Source of the DNA: Lachnospiraceae bacterium
GTDB lineage: Bacteria; Bacillota; Clostridia; Lachnospirales; Lachnospiraceae
DNA: 64,000 nucleotides
Direction: 5' to 3'
Assembly (NCBI GenBank): GCA_017441585.1
Contig: JAFRWW010000009.1
Coordinates: 68,456 to 132,455, forward strand
In this document: positions 35,694 through 45,530 of the stretch, one piece after another
Layout: each line of letters starts with the position of its first letter
Numbering within the stretch: the stretch's first letter is position 1
Made by a program: the position numbers and the translations under genes
Notes under the pieces: generated by a model
Databases searched by the model: none
Seen by the model: only the letters and a program-made list of their open reading frames with translations
What the model was told of the DNA's origin: nothing

Positions 35694-36257
35694 CTAGAAT
35701 CTGATCCCCAGTTCCAGTTCCTTTTCCCTTACTGCCTTTTCCCTCTCCACCAGATCCTGCTCCCAGGTGGCGTATTTATTCTGTATGGCAGTCTCATAGT
35801 TCAGGATATTGGGATTATCCGACTTCATGGTTATAATGAACATGGCGATCACGGCGATGACCATGGCGCCTATGATTATCCTGCATATCCTGATTCGGTC
35901 GTTGCAGCGGCGGATCTCTTCATTTTTCCGGGCCAGAGTATCATCCCTTTTTGAAGTCATATCATCCTTTATCTCATAGGCTGCGCCAAAGGGAATGCTG
36001 TCTATCTGCATGGGGTCCACATACTTATTCGCAGACAGCTCATCGTGGAGTTCCTTTAAGAATGTCATGCCAACCGGTGTCTTCATCACCTGTCCCTTGA
36101 TCATTTTGTTATAGATCACCAGCACGCTCATGGGATCCGAATGATTCAGACGCGACTTTATGTAAAAAATCTTCTTTTCTTCCTCAAGAGCCTCATCAGC
36201 CTGCTCCTGTGTGGGAAAGGAAAAGCCTGCGGCTTCAAAAACTTCACTGTTTGCCAT
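35694..36257 (-). CDS. small single-pass membrane protein, unknown
   Basis: 187 residues. A helical N-terminal region, a basic patch (RRCNDRIRICR) and one membrane segment (about 122-142), then a coiled-coil-like tail (QDLVEREKAVREKELEL). No signal peptide and no catalytic motif. ATG at 36257 has AGGTGATC upstream; a longer frame to 36299 runs into the CotH gene without a site. It lies 38 bp downstream of a CotH-kinase-like gene on the same strand, and may be co-transcribed with lon-engB-cotH. Unrecognised family. Confidence 0.55.
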   Translation of the reverse strand: MANSEVFEAAGFSFPTQEQADEALEEEKKIFYIKSRLNHSDPMSVLVIYNKMIKGQVMKTPVGMTFLKELHDELSANKYVDPMQIDSIPFGAAYEIKDDMTSKRDDTLARKNEEIRRCNDRIRICRIIIGAMVIAVIAMFIITMKSDNPNILNYETAIQNKYATWEQDLVEREKAVREKELELGIRF

Positions 36258-36295
36258 ATTGATCACCTGATAAAAATAACATTCCCGACATGATG

Positions 36296-38044
36296 TCACT
36301 TCCCTTTGCTCATGGGGCTCACCACCATATCTCCTTCTACCACGCTGTTATCATCAAAGGCTCCGCCGTCAGAGACAAAGCCGTCGCATGAATACATTTT
36401 TTTCAAATATTCCATAACCTCAAAAGGTATGCACTCCCCCTTTTTAATCCTGTAAGCCCTGCCCTCACGGTTTTCAAAATAAACATGGGCATAGGCGTCG
36501 GGGACATTGAGATAATCATAAAAATCCTTATATATATCTTCGAAGGAAGCCTTCAAAAAAACGGTGTTTTTCTCCTGATCTTCAAAGTCCGTCACGGTAC
36601 TTATCCCGCCGCCGTTCACACACCTGTCCATCTTCCAGGACGCTTCGATATACGACGCCATCTCATCTATACCGTTTTCGTAAAGAGCCTCTATGTCATC
36701 TGAAGAATCCTCCATCACCCTCCTGCAAAGATCAAGGTAAGAGGGATTTAAGGTCATCTGCTCCGGCCAGGAATGGGAAAAGGATTCAAAGAAAGGATAC
36801 CTGTTTATCTCAGGTCTGTTTCCCCAGGCTCTGTCATAATCCCACACCGGCGTCATGGAAAATTTCCCCGTCAGGGAATCATAGGTGCAGAAGGTGCTGT
36901 GGGAATTGGAATCCGGCTCGTTGGTCAGCACATCCAGAATATATTTTGCCGCAAAGGAGCGCTCATCGGCAACCGAGGAAAACTCTGTCAGATCATTTCC
37001 CTCACAGGCCGCCTCTGTCACACTTTCAAAACGGTCCATGACAAACAAAGCCTTTTTTACATATTCGTCCCCGGGAAGAGCAGGGAAAATGAATTCCCAG
37101 TACACGCCGCCGTCCCTTCTAATATAGACAGCATCACTTTTAAGTCTTTCTTCCCAGGTTTCCTTTTCCAGAAGAAAGGAATCACGATCCGTGGCATTGT
37201 GCTTTTCAAAATAATGATCCACAGACTGTACCACCATATAATTACCATGATACTCTCCGTTAAAATACATATCGGTAAACCGATAATCCACCACGCCCTC
37301 AAGACCTAAGATAGACGCCAGCTCATAAGCCGTGGCGTTCCTTAAGCGCGAAGTGTCCATGGCGTTTGCCAGAAGCACCCAGGTGTTTCCTGTTTCCATC
37401 CCCAGAAGGGCAGTTTCCTTCTGCAACTTTACCTTATAGTTTTTCTTGGCAAGAGTAAAACTGGACTGTCCCTTTGCCCTCATGGAATCTATCCTAACAT
37501 TATTAAGATCCGCACCGTCAGGAGCTATACATGTAATATATCCGGAATCCAGATTCGCCTTATCCTCATCCATGTATTCGAGACTTCCGCTCTTTGTCTC
37601 CACAAAGACCGCCGGAAGATTCCCGGAATACATGACCTTTAGATCATAGGATCTGTCAATGCGCCCGTAAGCATCGCTGATGTAGGTGATATCAAGTTTT
37701 GAAGCCCCGGACAGGATCTCATCTCCCGGACCGATCCTGTTGCCGTCGATGGAAACCTCAAAATACTTCCCGTCAAAATCCGCGATGATCCTTTTTCCCG
37801 ACGCAAAGGCCGGCAGACAAAACGCGGCTTCATCATCCCTTAAAAAGATCTTTACGGGATACTGTGAATACCCGTCCGCAAAGCATTTAAGATCCACATA
37901 TCCCACGTATGGCTCATCCCAGGTTATGGCCACAGGCCAGGGCACGGTATTTTTTAAAGCGTTCTCACCACGCCTCATAAAAACATACAACGCCATGAGG
38001 GCCAGAGCGCAGAGTATGATCATCAAAACCCGTCTTTTCTTCAT
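36296..38044 (-). CDS. CotH-like protein kinase fold, membrane-anchored
   Basis: 582 residues. N-terminal membrane anchor (about 5-22), then an extracytoplasmic part with a beta-rich region, and a CotH kinase domain: GNTWVLLANAMDTSRLRNATAYELA, MYFNGEYHGNYMVVQSVD and a late SMTPVWDYDRAWGN. In Bacillus, CotH is a protein kinase of spore-coat proteins; other CotH members phosphorylate or otherwise modify secreted proteins or polymers. ATG overlaps the engB stop as ATGA, so it belongs to the lon-engB transcript. No sporulation genes are nearby. Substrate unknown. Confidence 0.85.
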   Translation of the reverse strand: MKKRRVLMIILCALALMALYVFMRRGENALKNTVPWPVAITWDEPYVGYVDLKCFADGYSQYPVKIFLRDDEAAFCLPAFASGKRIIADFDGKYFEVSIDGNRIGPGDEILSGASKLDITYISDAYGRIDRSYDLKVMYSGNLPAVFVETKSGSLEYMDEDKANLDSGYITCIAPDGADLNNVRIDSMRAKGQSSFTLAKKNYKVKLQKETALLGMETGNTWVLLANAMDTSRLRNATAYELASILGLEGVVDYRFTDMYFNGEYHGNYMVVQSVDHYFEKHNATDRDSFLLEKETWEERLKSDAVYIRRDGGVYWEFIFPALPGDEYVKKALFVMDRFESVTEAACEGNDLTEFSSVADERSFAAKYILDVLTNEPDSNSHSTFCTYDSLTGKFSMTPVWDYDRAWGNRPEINRYPFFESFSHSWPEQMTLNPSYLDLCRRVMEDSSDDIEALYENGIDEMASYIEASWKMDRCVNGGGISTVTDFEDQEKNTVFLKASFEDIYKDFYDYLNVPDAYAHVYFENREGRAYRIKKGECIPFEVMEYLKKMYSCDGFVSDGGAFDDNSVVEGDMVVSPMSKGK

Positions 38045-38673
38045 GTCGATGCTATCCGTATAATCTCCCGATAAATGTCATCCCTGCCATCCTTTGAAAG
38101 GGCCGAAAAAGGAAGAACCTTAAGAGTGCTCCCCGCCCCCAGTCCTTTTCTTATGACAGATATCTGCTTTGACATCTGGGAGCGCTTAAGCTTATCACTC
38201 TTGGTGCCTATGATAATGGGCTCAAAGCCCGCTGCATTTATCCAGTCATACATCATCCGATCGTTGGCCGAGGGTTCATGCCTCAGATCCAAAAGCAGAA
38301 AGACTCCCCGCAGGGCCTTGGAGGAATTCAGATAATTTTCGATCATGCCGCCCCACTTTTCTGACTCACTCTTTGACACCTTTGCGTAGCCGTAACCCGG
38401 CAGGTCCACAAAGGTCAGGGGAAGCTCTGTCCTCTCATCTTCCTCTTCCTTTACGAAGGCGTCCACGGCATAAAAATTGACGGTTCTGGTCTTTCCGGGC
38501 TGGGATGAAGTGCGCGCCAGTTCCTTTCGGTTCATAAGGGCATTGATAAGGGATGACTTCCCCACATTACTCTTTCCCGCAAAAGCTATCTCGGGAAGTT
38601 CTCCCTGCGGCAGTTTTGACGTAACGCCGCACACCGTATCCAGTTTTGCATTTCTTATTACCAGCTGTCCCAT
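38041..38673 (-). CDS. engB: ribosome biogenesis GTPase EngB/YsxC
   Basis: 210 residues. Small GTPase with G1 GKSNVGKSS, G3 DLPGYGYAKVS and G4 GTKSDKL, the usual signatures of YihA/YsxC, which acts in 50S subunit assembly and is essential in Bacillus. The ATG at 38673 overlaps the lon stop as TGATG; a GTG one codon earlier is also possible. Classical lon-engB pairing. Confidence 0.97.
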   Translation of the reverse strand: MGQLVIRNAKLDTVCGVTSKLPQGELPEIAFAGKSNVGKSSLINALMNRKELARTSSQPGKTRTVNFYAVDAFVKEEEDERTELPLTFVDLPGYGYAKVSKSESEKWGGMIENYLNSSKALRGVFLLLDLRHEPSANDRMMYDWINAAGFEPIIIGTKSDKLKRSQMSKQISVIRKGLGAGSTLKVLPFSALSKDGRDDIYREIIRIAST

Positions 38674-41057
38674 CACTGACCCTTTATCTTCTTTTTACCC
38701 TTTGTCTTTACTTCACCCGAAAAGGCGTGGGCGATGACCTCGTCCATCACGCTCACATAGACTATGGAAAGTCCGTCGGTTATCTCGGTGTCAAACTCTT
38801 CCACGTCCCTCTTGTTTTCCTTGGGTACCAGTACCTGCTTTATCCCCGCGTTCTTGGCCGCCAGAAGCTTTTCCTTGAGGCCGCCTATGGGCAGCACCCT
38901 GCCCCTTAAGGTGATCTCTCCCGTCATGGCGGTATCACATCTCACAGGGGTATCGGTGATGGCGGATAAGAGCGCCGTCGCCATGGTGATACCTGCCGAA
39001 GGGCCGTCCTTGGGAGTGGCGCCCTCAGGGATGTGGATATGGAAATCGTTTTCCTTATAAAAGCTGCTCTTCACTCCGTATCTGTCGGAGATGGATCTGA
39101 TATAGGAAAGCCCAGCCTGGGCGGATTCCTTCATCACATCACCCAGTTTTCCGGTGAGCTTGAGCTGACCGGTTCCGGGCATTATATTGACCTCCACTTC
39201 CAGTGTGTCTCCTCCCACACTGGTCCAGGCCAGACCCCTTACTATTCCGATCTCATGTTTTTTACCGGCCTTTTCACGGGTATATTTTACCTTTCCCAAA
39301 AAGTCCTTGAGATTCTTTTCGGTGATATTTATCTTTTTGTCCTTGCCCTCATATATCCGTCTGGCGCTCTTCCTGCACAGTTCTCCTATACAGCGCTCCA
39401 AGCCTCTGACTCCCGCCTCTCTCACATAGCCTGAGATGACTGCGCTTACAGCCTTATCCGATATGGTGAGCTGATCCTTTGTGAGGCCGTTCTTCTCCAG
39501 CTGTTTTTTTATAAGGTGTTCCTTGGCTATGTGGAGCTTTTCATTTTCGGTGTAACCGGAAACCTCCACCACCTCCATACGGTCAAGCAAAGGCCTTGGA
39601 ATGTCCGCCGCATTGTTGGCCGTAGCCACGAACAAAACCTCCGACAGATCTATGGGAAGTTCAATGTAATGATCCCTGAAATTCTTATTCTGCTCGCCGT
39701 CCAAAACCTCCAGAAGGGCGGATGAGGTATCTCCCTTATAATCGCTGGACACCTTGTCTATCTCATCCAGCAGCATGAGGGGATTTTTTACCCCCGCATT
39801 TTTAAGTCCCGTAGCGATACGTCCGGGCATGGCACCCACATAGGTACGCCTGTGTCCTCTTATCTCAGCCTCATCCCTGACGCCCCCCAGACAGATGCGC
39901 ACATATTTTTTATCCAGGGCTCTGGCTATGGATCTGGCTATGGAAGTCTTGCCCGTTCCGGGAGGACCCACCAGACAGATGATGGGGCTCTCACCCTTAT
40001 CCGTCAGGTTTCTCACCGCCAGAAATTCCAGCATCCTTTCCTTCACCTTGGACAGGCCGTAATGATCCTCCTCCAGTATCCTCTCGGCGTTTTTGAGATC
40101 ATTGTTTTCCTCCTGCACCTTATCCCAAGGCATCTCCAGAAGAGTCTCTATATAGGCTCTGGTGACGGCGCTCTCTGAGGATGAACCGGAGAGATTCTTA
40201 TAACGGCCGATCTCCTTTTTGATACGGTTCTTTATGTCATCGCTGGCACACAGTTCCTCCAGTTCCTTTGTGAAGCGCTCCGTCTCCGTGTCCACATCCT
40301 GCTCGTCTCCAAGCTCCTTACGGATATAATTCATCTGCTCGCGCAGCACGTATTCCTTATGGTTCTGGGCCATCTTTTCCTTTACGCCATTGGCCATTTC
40401 CTGGCGTATCCTGGCCACCTCGATCTCCTGATTCAGGATCTCACAGACCTTCTTATATCTCTCGGTTATATCCACTAAAGACAGAACCTGCTGCTTTTTT
40501 TCATAATCCACGGGAAGATTGGCCGTGATCTCATCCAGGAGTCTGGGGAGCTGTCTGATATTTTCAAACTGTCTGGTAAAAGCCTTTCCCACCTTGGGGA
40601 AATAGGAAGTGTAATCCGAAAACAGATCCTTAACCTCCCTGGACATTGCTTCGGCACTGATCTTTTGTTCCATGGCCTCGCCGGGAGTAAGTTCCGTGCC
40701 GTTATCGTAATCGTTGAAAGTTTCCACCTTGGCCAGGAGATAGTCGTCCACCGTGTCGTCAAACTCCATGAGCCGTCCGCGTTCCAGACCCTCCACCAGA
40801 ACTCTCACTATACCTGCCGGCATCTTAAGAACCTGTTTTACCACAGCCACGGTCCCATATTCATACAGACTTTCTATTCCGGGATCGTTGATCTGGGAAT
40901 CCTTCTGAGTCACCAGAAAAACACGCTGGTTGCCCATCATGGCGTTTTCCACCGCCGTAATGGATTTTTTACGACTCAGGTCAAAATGTATCACTGTATT
41001 TGGAAGTATGGTCATCTCCCTAAGGGAAATGGCCGGTATTGTCATCTGAACACTCAT
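38673..41057 (-). CDS. lon: ATP-dependent protease Lon (LonA)
   Basis: 794 residues, normal for LonA. N-terminal Lon substrate-binding domain (about 8-205, [20 protein letters not shown]), AAA+ module with Walker [10 protein letters not shown] and Walker B LLDEIDK, and a C-terminal protease domain with PKDGPSAG (nucleophile Ser) and the later catalytic Lys in [11 protein letters not shown]. Degrades misfolded and regulatory proteins. Starts after an AGGTG site. Separated from clpX by a hairpin terminator, so its own promoter is likely but not located. Confidence 0.98.
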   Translation of the reverse strand: MSVQMTIPAISLREMTILPNTVIHFDLSRKKSITAVENAMMGNQRVFLVTQKDSQINDPGIESLYEYGTVAVVKQVLKMPAGIVRVLVEGLERGRLMEFDDTVDDYLLAKVETFNDYDNGTELTPGEAMEQKISAEAMSREVKDLFSDYTSYFPKVGKAFTRQFENIRQLPRLLDEITANLPVDYEKKQQVLSLVDITERYKKVCEILNQEIEVARIRQEMANGVKEKMAQNHKEYVLREQMNYIRKELGDEQDVDTETERFTKELEELCASDDIKNRIKKEIGRYKNLSGSSSESAVTRAYIETLLEMPWDKVQEENNDLKNAERILEEDHYGLSKVKERMLEFLAVRNLTDKGESPIICLVGPPGTGKTSIARSIARALDKKYVRICLGGVRDEAEIRGHRRTYVGAMPGRIATGLKNAGVKNPLMLLDEIDKVSSDYKGDTSSALLEVLDGEQNKNFRDHYIELPIDLSEVLFVATANNAADIPRPLLDRMEVVEVSGYTENEKLHIAKEHLIKKQLEKNGLTKDQLTISDKAVSAVISGYVREAGVRGLERCIGELCRKSARRIYEGKDKKINITEKNLKDFLGKVKYTREKAGKKHEIGIVRGLAWTSVGGDTLEVEVNIMPGTGQLKLTGKLGDVMKESAQAGLSYIRSISDRYGVKSSFYKENDFHIHIPEGATPKDGPSAGITMATALLSAITDTPVRCDTAMTGEITLRGRVLPIGGLKEKLLAAKNAGIKQVLVPKENKRDVEEFDTEITDGLSIVYVSVMDEVIAHAFSGEVKTKGKKKIKGQ

Positions 41058-41082
41058 TTTTACACCTGTTTTTGCCTTTGTT

Positions 41083-41127
41083 AAAAGGCTGTCTTTGACA
41101 CAATGATTTGGACAAAGAACAGCCTTT
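41083..41127 (-). terminator. terminator after clpX, bidirectional
   Basis: AAAGGCTGTCTTTG (41084-41097) pairs with CAAAGAACAGCCTTT (41113-41127) with a one-base bulge; the minus-strand downstream side carries TTTT. Confidence 0.7.
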
Positions 41128-41130
41128 CTT

Positions 41131-42459
41131 TTATGATGATTTCTTATGCTTCTTTTTCTGTTGCTTTATGGCTTCTATGTCGATGGCCGCAGCTTTTAAA
41201 ATGACCTCCCTGCCGTCCGAATAGACCAACTTGGGGCCCTCCGTCCCCCGGGCCGCATCCCCGGTGACTATGCACTGCTCGAGGTCCTCCTCCGACGGCG
41301 CCAGATACATGGCATCCGTCATTATCGACTCCACGATAGCTCTCAAGCCTCTGGCTCCGGTCTTTCGCTCTATAGCCTCATCGGCTATAGCCTCAATGGC
41401 CTCGGGCGTAAAGATAAGATCCACATCGTCATACTTAAGCAGCTGCCTGTACTGCTTTGTAAGAGAGTTCTTCGGTTCCGTAAGTATCCTGATAAGATCC
41501 GTCTTTTCCAGCTTTTTAACTGCCACAGTAACGGGCAGACGTCCGATAAGCTCCGGTATCAGGCCGAACTTGTTCAGATCGTCCGGCATCACCTGGGCAA
41601 AGAGCACGCCCTCGTCCCTCTCGTGCTTGGAAGACACCTCGGCGTTAAAGCCTATGGACTTCCGGTCAAGCCTGGTCTCTATTATCTTGTCCAGATCCAC
41701 AAAAGCGCCTCCGCAGATAAAGAGGATGTTCGTGGTGTCGATGGGAATGGTCTCCTGGTTGGGATGCTTACGTCCGCCCTGTGGAGGTACGTTGGCCATG
41801 GTGCCCTCTATTATCTTTAAAAGGGCCTGCTGTACGCCCTCACCGGACACGTCCCTGGTGATAGACACATTCTCAGACTTTCTGGTTATCTTATCGATCT
41901 CATCGATATAAACTATGCCCACCTGTGCTCTTTCGATATCATAGTCCGCCGCCTGGATGAGCTTTAAAAGGATATTCTCCACATCCTCGCCCACATATCC
42001 GGCCTCCGTCAGAGTGGTGGCGTCGGCTATGGCAAAGGGCACATTGATTATTTTGGCCAGAGTCTGGGCGATCAGCGTCTTACCACAGCCCGTGGGACCC
42101 AGCATCAGGATGTTACTCTTCTGAAGCTCCACATCCGAATCCGTGGGAGCCATGATCCTCTTATAATGATTGTATACTGCCACGGAAAGAGTCTTTTTTA
42201 CCTCTTCCTGACCTATCACGTAATCATCCAGAAAAGCCTTTATCTCCTTGGGCTTTAAAAGATTGATCTCCAGCTTTTCACCCTTTGCGATCTGTCCGGG
42301 CTCATTGTACTCATCATAGATGATCTCTGCGCACAGTTCCACGCACTCATCACAGATATAAGCCCCGGAAGGGCTGGAGATAAGGCGTCTTACCTGACTG
42401 GAATTCTTGCCGCAGAAAGAACATTTTAAATTTGAATCGCTTCCGTTTTTCTTAGCCAT
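41131..42459 (-). CDS. clpX: ClpX, ATP-dependent Clp protease ATP-binding subunit
   Basis: 442 residues. N-terminal zinc-binding domain ([10 protein letters not shown] and CDECVELC), AAA+ with Walker A GPTGCGKT, Walker [10 protein letters not shown], pore loop GYVGED, and sensor-2 [10 protein letters not shown]. Unfolds ssrA-tagged and other substrates for ClpP. Starts 4 bp after the clpP stop, with AGGGAATAAG upstream. The C-terminal tail is basic ([11 protein letters not shown]) and longer than in B. subtilis. Confidence 0.98.
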   Translation of the reverse strand: MAKKNGSDSNLKCSFCGKNSSQVRRLISSPSGAYICDECVELCAEIIYDEYNEPGQIAKGEKLEINLLKPKEIKAFLDDYVIGQEEVKKTLSVAVYNHYKRIMAPTDSDVELQKSNILMLGPTGCGKTLIAQTLAKIINVPFAIADATTLTEAGYVGEDVENILLKLIQAADYDIERAQVGIVYIDEIDKITRKSENVSITRDVSGEGVQQALLKIIEGTMANVPPQGGRKHPNQETIPIDTTNILFICGGAFVDLDKIIETRLDRKSIGFNAEVSSKHERDEGVLFAQVMPDDLNKFGLIPELIGRLPVTVAVKKLEKTDLIRILTEPKNSLTKQYRQLLKYDDVDLIFTPEAIEAIADEAIERKTGARGLRAIVESIMTDAMYLAPSEEDLEQCIVTGDAARGTEGPKLVYSDGREVILKAAAIDIEAIKQQKKKHKKSS

Positions 42460-42463
42460 TATC

Positions 42464-43045
42464 TTATTCCCTGTTGGTTATGATCCTGTCGATGAGACCG
42501 TATTCCAAAGCCGCCTCTGCGGTGAGCCAGTTATCTCTCTCCGTGTCAGCAGCTATGGTCTCATAACTTTGTCCCGTATTCTCAGCCAGAATGGTATTCA
42601 GTCTCTTCTTGAGATGGAGTATATGTCTGGCTGCGATCTCTATCTCTGTAGCCTGACCCTGTGATCCGCCCGAGGGCTGATGGATCATGATCTCCGCATT
42701 GGGCAGGGCGTATCTCTTACCCTTGGTACCGCCTGCCAGAAGGAAGGCGCCCATGCTGGCCGCCATGCCCACACAGTAGGTAGCTACATCACACTTTATG
42801 AAATTCATGGTATCATAAATCGCCATTCCCGCAGTGATGACTCCGCCGGGGCTGTTGATATACAGATGGATATCCCTGTCGGGATCCTCTGCTTCCAGAA
42901 ACATGAGCTGTGCCACCACGAGTCCCGCGGTGGTCTCATTTACCTCTTCTCCCAGGAAGATGATACGCTCCTTAAGGAGTCTGGAAAAAATATCATATGA
43001 CCGCTCACCGCGGCTGGTCTGTTCTATGACATAGGGTATTAACAT
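42464..43045 (-). CDS. clpP: ATP-dependent Clp protease proteolytic subunit ClpP
   Basis: 193 residues. Catalytic triad S97 (GMAASMG), H122 (MIHQPSGG) and D171 (ERDNWLTA) are all in place. Forms the tetradecameric barrel with ClpX or ClpC. Start chosen at 43045 because GGAGG lies five bases before it; the upstream in-frame GTG at 43057 lacks a site. It sits in the typical tig-clpP-clpX order. Confidence 0.98.
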   Translation of the reverse strand: MLIPYVIEQTSRGERSYDIFSRLLKERIIFLGEEVNETTAGLVVAQLMFLEAEDPDRDIHLYINSPGGVITAGMAIYDTMNFIKCDVATYCVGMAASMGAFLLAGGTKGKRYALPNAEIMIHQPSGGSQGQATEIEIAARHILHLKKRLNTILAENTGQSYETIAADTERDNWLTAEAALEYGLIDRIITNRE

Positions 43046-43069
43046 TTTTACCTCCACATGACTAACTGC

Positions 43070-44359
43070 TTACGCCTCGACAGCATTATCCCTGACAAGA
43101 TCAACAGCCTTTCTGATGGCTATGTCGCGCTTGATGTTCTTGATATCCTTTTCAGAGAAGAACTCGGAAACCTTTTCCTTTTCCATCTGATAAGACTCTG
43201 CCATCTTGTCCAGTTCCTTATCGTAATCCTCTTCACTCACTTCTATATTCTCGGCGTCTACCACTGCCTCCAGTACATATCTGGACTTAACAGAATCCTC
43301 AGCCTGGGGACGCATCTGCTCCATGAGCTTCTCTCTGGTAAGCCCTGTCATCTGATAATACTGATCGATGGAAAGACCCTGATAAGAAAGATTCATGGCG
43401 TAATTATCGATGAGCTTCTCAGCCTCGGTATCGATTATGGCATCGGGGATATCCATCTTGGAGTCCTCTACTATGGCCTTGATCACGCGGTCTTCCTTAT
43501 CACGCTTAGCCTCGGCTTCCTTTTCCTCGGTGATCTTTTTCTTAATGTCTTCCTTGTACTCATCAAGGGTATCGAATCCGCCTGCATCCTGTGCAAACTC
43601 ATCATTGAGCTCGGGCTTTTCCTTTTCCCTGATCTCGGTCACGGTGCAGACGAACTTGGCGTCCTTGCCTGCAAGGGACTTCTCCTGATACTCCTCGGGG
43701 AAGGTCACGTTAACGGTAGTCTCCTCATCAATGTTTACTCCGATGAGCTGATCCTCGAAGCCGGGTATGAACTGTCCGGAACCGATGGTAAGAGGATAGT
43801 GCTCACCCTTTCCGCCTTCGAAGGGAACATCATCAACGAAGCCCTCAAAGTTGAGAGTGATCATATCGCCGTCCTGAACTGCCCTGTCCTTTACATCTAT
43901 GATGCGGGCGTTCTTTTCCACCTCGCGGTCAAGTCTTTCATTTATCTCCTCGTCGGAAACGGACACGTCGGTCTTTTCCACCTTGACACCCTTATACTTG
44001 CCCAGCTCAATCTCGGGCTTTAAAGCTACCATAGCCACAAATGAGAAGGGCTTTCCCTTTTCGATATTCACATCGGTGATCTCGGGACGGCTGGCAACCT
44101 CCAGATCCTGGGCCGCATCAAGCTCCCTCTCATAAATTACGGGCATGAGCTCGTTGGCAGCATCCTCATAGAACACGCCTGCGCCGTACATGCGCTCTAT
44201 CATCTGACGGGGTACCTTACCCTTTCTGAATCCGGGAATGGATATATTCTTTTTCTGTTTGTTATATGCATTCTGCAAAGCCTTTTCCAGTTCCTCGGCA
44301 TCAGTCTCAAAGGTAAGCTTTGCCATACTGTGCTCCAATTTTTCGATCTGTAAACTCAT
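43070..44359 (-). CDS. tig: trigger factor (Tig)
   Basis: 429 residues. Ribosome-binding N-domain with the signature GFRKGKVPRQMIE (about 44-56), a central FKBP-type PPIase domain (DGDMITLNFEGFVDD...FEGGKGEHYPL), and an elongated helical C-domain. A ribosome-associated folding chaperone. ATG at 44359 with AGGAGGATAAG. First gene of the tig-clpP-clpX group, under an extended -10 promoter. Confidence 0.97.
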   Translation of the reverse strand: MSLQIEKLEHSMAKLTFETDAEELEKALQNAYNKQKKNISIPGFRKGKVPRQMIERMYGAGVFYEDAANELMPVIYERELDAAQDLEVASRPEITDVNIEKGKPFSFVAMVALKPEIELGKYKGVKVEKTDVSVSDEEINERLDREVEKNARIIDVKDRAVQDGDMITLNFEGFVDDVPFEGGKGEHYPLTIGSGQFIPGFEDQLIGVNIDEETTVNVTFPEEYQEKSLAGKDAKFVCTVTEIREKEKPELNDEFAQDAGGFDTLDEYKEDIKKKITEEKEAEAKRDKEDRVIKAIVEDSKMDIPDAIIDTEAEKLIDNYAMNLSYQGLSIDQYYQMTGLTREKLMEQMRPQAEDSVKSRYVLEAVVDAENIEVSEEDYDKELDKMAESYQMEKEKVSEFFSEKDIKNIKRDIAIRKAVDLVRDNAVEA

Positions 44360-44393
44360 CTTATCCTCCTATACAAAACGTAATGGTACTAGT

Positions 44394-44409
44394 CGTTTGA
44401 AAACAAACG
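44394..44409. repeat. inverted repeat in the tig leader
   Basis: CGTTTG-AAAA-CAAACG, a perfect 6-bp stem with 4-base loop, between the tig promoter and its ATG. A third CGTTTG lies at 44431, just upstream of the -10. Confidence 0.5.
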
Positions 44410-44416
44410 CCCAAGT

Positions 44417-44425
44417 ATTATATCA
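44417..44425 (-). promoter_or_regulatory. extended -10 promoter of tig-clpP-clpX
   Basis: Minus-strand TGATATAAT (TGn plus perfect TATAAT), 58 bp before the ATG. The -35 is weak. No CIRCE operator is visible. Confidence 0.6.
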
Positions 44426-44457
44426 CAACTCGTTTGAGAATTCCAGTAAGGATTCCA

Positions 44458-44958
44458 TCATATCATGTTCGAGTTATGATACCGTGGATCTTCGGTCACA
44501 TCCTCCTTAAACATATCCGGCATCACAAAAGCTTCGGCCAGGCGTCTGTCGGGGAATTCCACCTCCGCAAGGACGAGGCCCTCAGGGTAGGTAAAAATGT
44601 CCAGCTCTATTTTGAGAGGGTTATCGGAATTCAGGCTTTCGAGTTCTTCCTTTGAAATATCGGGAAAAACGCTCTCATCCGCCTCAAGGGGTATCTCATA
44701 TCTTTTCTTTTTTATCACATGTCCGTCGGCTTTTTCAAGAAGGTGCTCAAAGCTTTCGCAATCCAGGGGCAGATTATACTCGATCCTCTCCATGAGCCCG
44801 CCGCCCTTGTAGGTCATGTAATACTCATCATCGCTTTTTCTTATCCTGATCACCGGCTTTTGGGACAGATACGCCTGCTCGATATATCTGCAGCGGTATG
44901 CGGACAGGTCATCGGGAAGCGATCTTAACAGAAATTTTCTCTCTATCTCTTTTCCCAT
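44458..44958 (-). CDS. CYTH domain protein (triphosphate tunnel metalloenzyme)
   Basis: 166 residues. The N-terminal EIERKF carries the ExExK motif that gives the fold its name, then alternating beta strands with charged residues facing a tunnel (RIRK, YKGG, RYEIPLE, LAEVEFPD). Bacterial CYTH proteins hydrolyse inorganic triphosphate or related phosphoanhydrides; some have adenylate cyclase activity, so the substrate here is unknown. It starts 3 bp after the DJ-1 gene stop, so translation is coupled. Confidence 0.9.
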   Translation of the reverse strand: MGKEIERKFLLRSLPDDLSAYRCRYIEQAYLSQKPVIRIRKSDDEYYMTYKGGGLMERIEYNLPLDCESFEHLLEKADGHVIKKKRYEIPLEADESVFPDISKEELESLNSDNPLKIELDIFTYPEGLVLAEVEFPDRRLAEAFVMPDMFKEDVTEDPRYHNSNMI

Positions 44959-44961
44959 ATT

Positions 44962-45507
44962 TTACACCGAGTAGATTATGCTCTTTTTGATCCGATCCGC
45001 AGTTTCCTTATCCGAAAGTTTTTCCACTATGGCTCCCCCGAATTCTATGGCAGTCCCCATGCCCCTGGAGGTGATGCAATTACCATCGCATACAACAGGT
45101 GCCTCCAAGGTCTGTGCCCCCGAAAGCCTTTCCTCAAAGCCGGGATAACAGGTGGCCTTTTTGCCCTCCAGTATCCCCAGCTCGCCCAGGATGAAGGGAG
45201 CGGCGCAGATAGCTGCCACATCGCCGCCCTTTGCGGCATGCCCCTTTAAAAGCTCACAAAGACCGTCATGTGCCCTCAGATTATTCGAACCGGGCATTCC
45301 ACCGGGCAGGATCAGCATCTTTGCATCGGAAAAATCCGCCTTGTCAAAGATGATATCCGCTTCCACCTTTACCCTGTGGGATGAAACCACGGAAGTTGCG
45401 GAGCTTATGGACACCGTGGTCACCGGAATGGCCGCGCGTCTCATCATGTCCACGGGAGTCAGAGCCTCAACTGTTTCAAATCCATCAGCAAGAAATAAAT
45501 AATTCAT
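44962..45507 (-). CDS. DJ-1/PfpI family protein (YajL-type)
   Basis: 181 residues, flavodoxin-like fold. MNYLFLADGFETVEALTP holds the conserved Glu (E14), and DVAAICAAP holds the nucleophilic Cys (C101) on its elbow. Ends SRGMGTAIEFG, as in YajL/ThiJ members. These act as oxidation-sensing chaperones or glyoxalase-like enzymes; the precise activity is debated. AAGGAGGG lies before the ATG. Followed by the CYTH gene. Confidence 0.93.
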   Translation of the reverse strand: MNYLFLADGFETVEALTPVDMMRRAAIPVTTVSISSATSVVSSHRVKVEADIIFDKADFSDAKMLILPGGMPGSNNLRAHDGLCELLKGHAAKGGDVAAICAAPFILGELGILEGKKATCYPGFEERLSGAQTLEAPVVCDGNCITSRGMGTAIEFGGAIVEKLSDKETADRIKKSIIYSV

Positions 45508-45530
45508 AATCCCTCCTTATGCTTATCATG

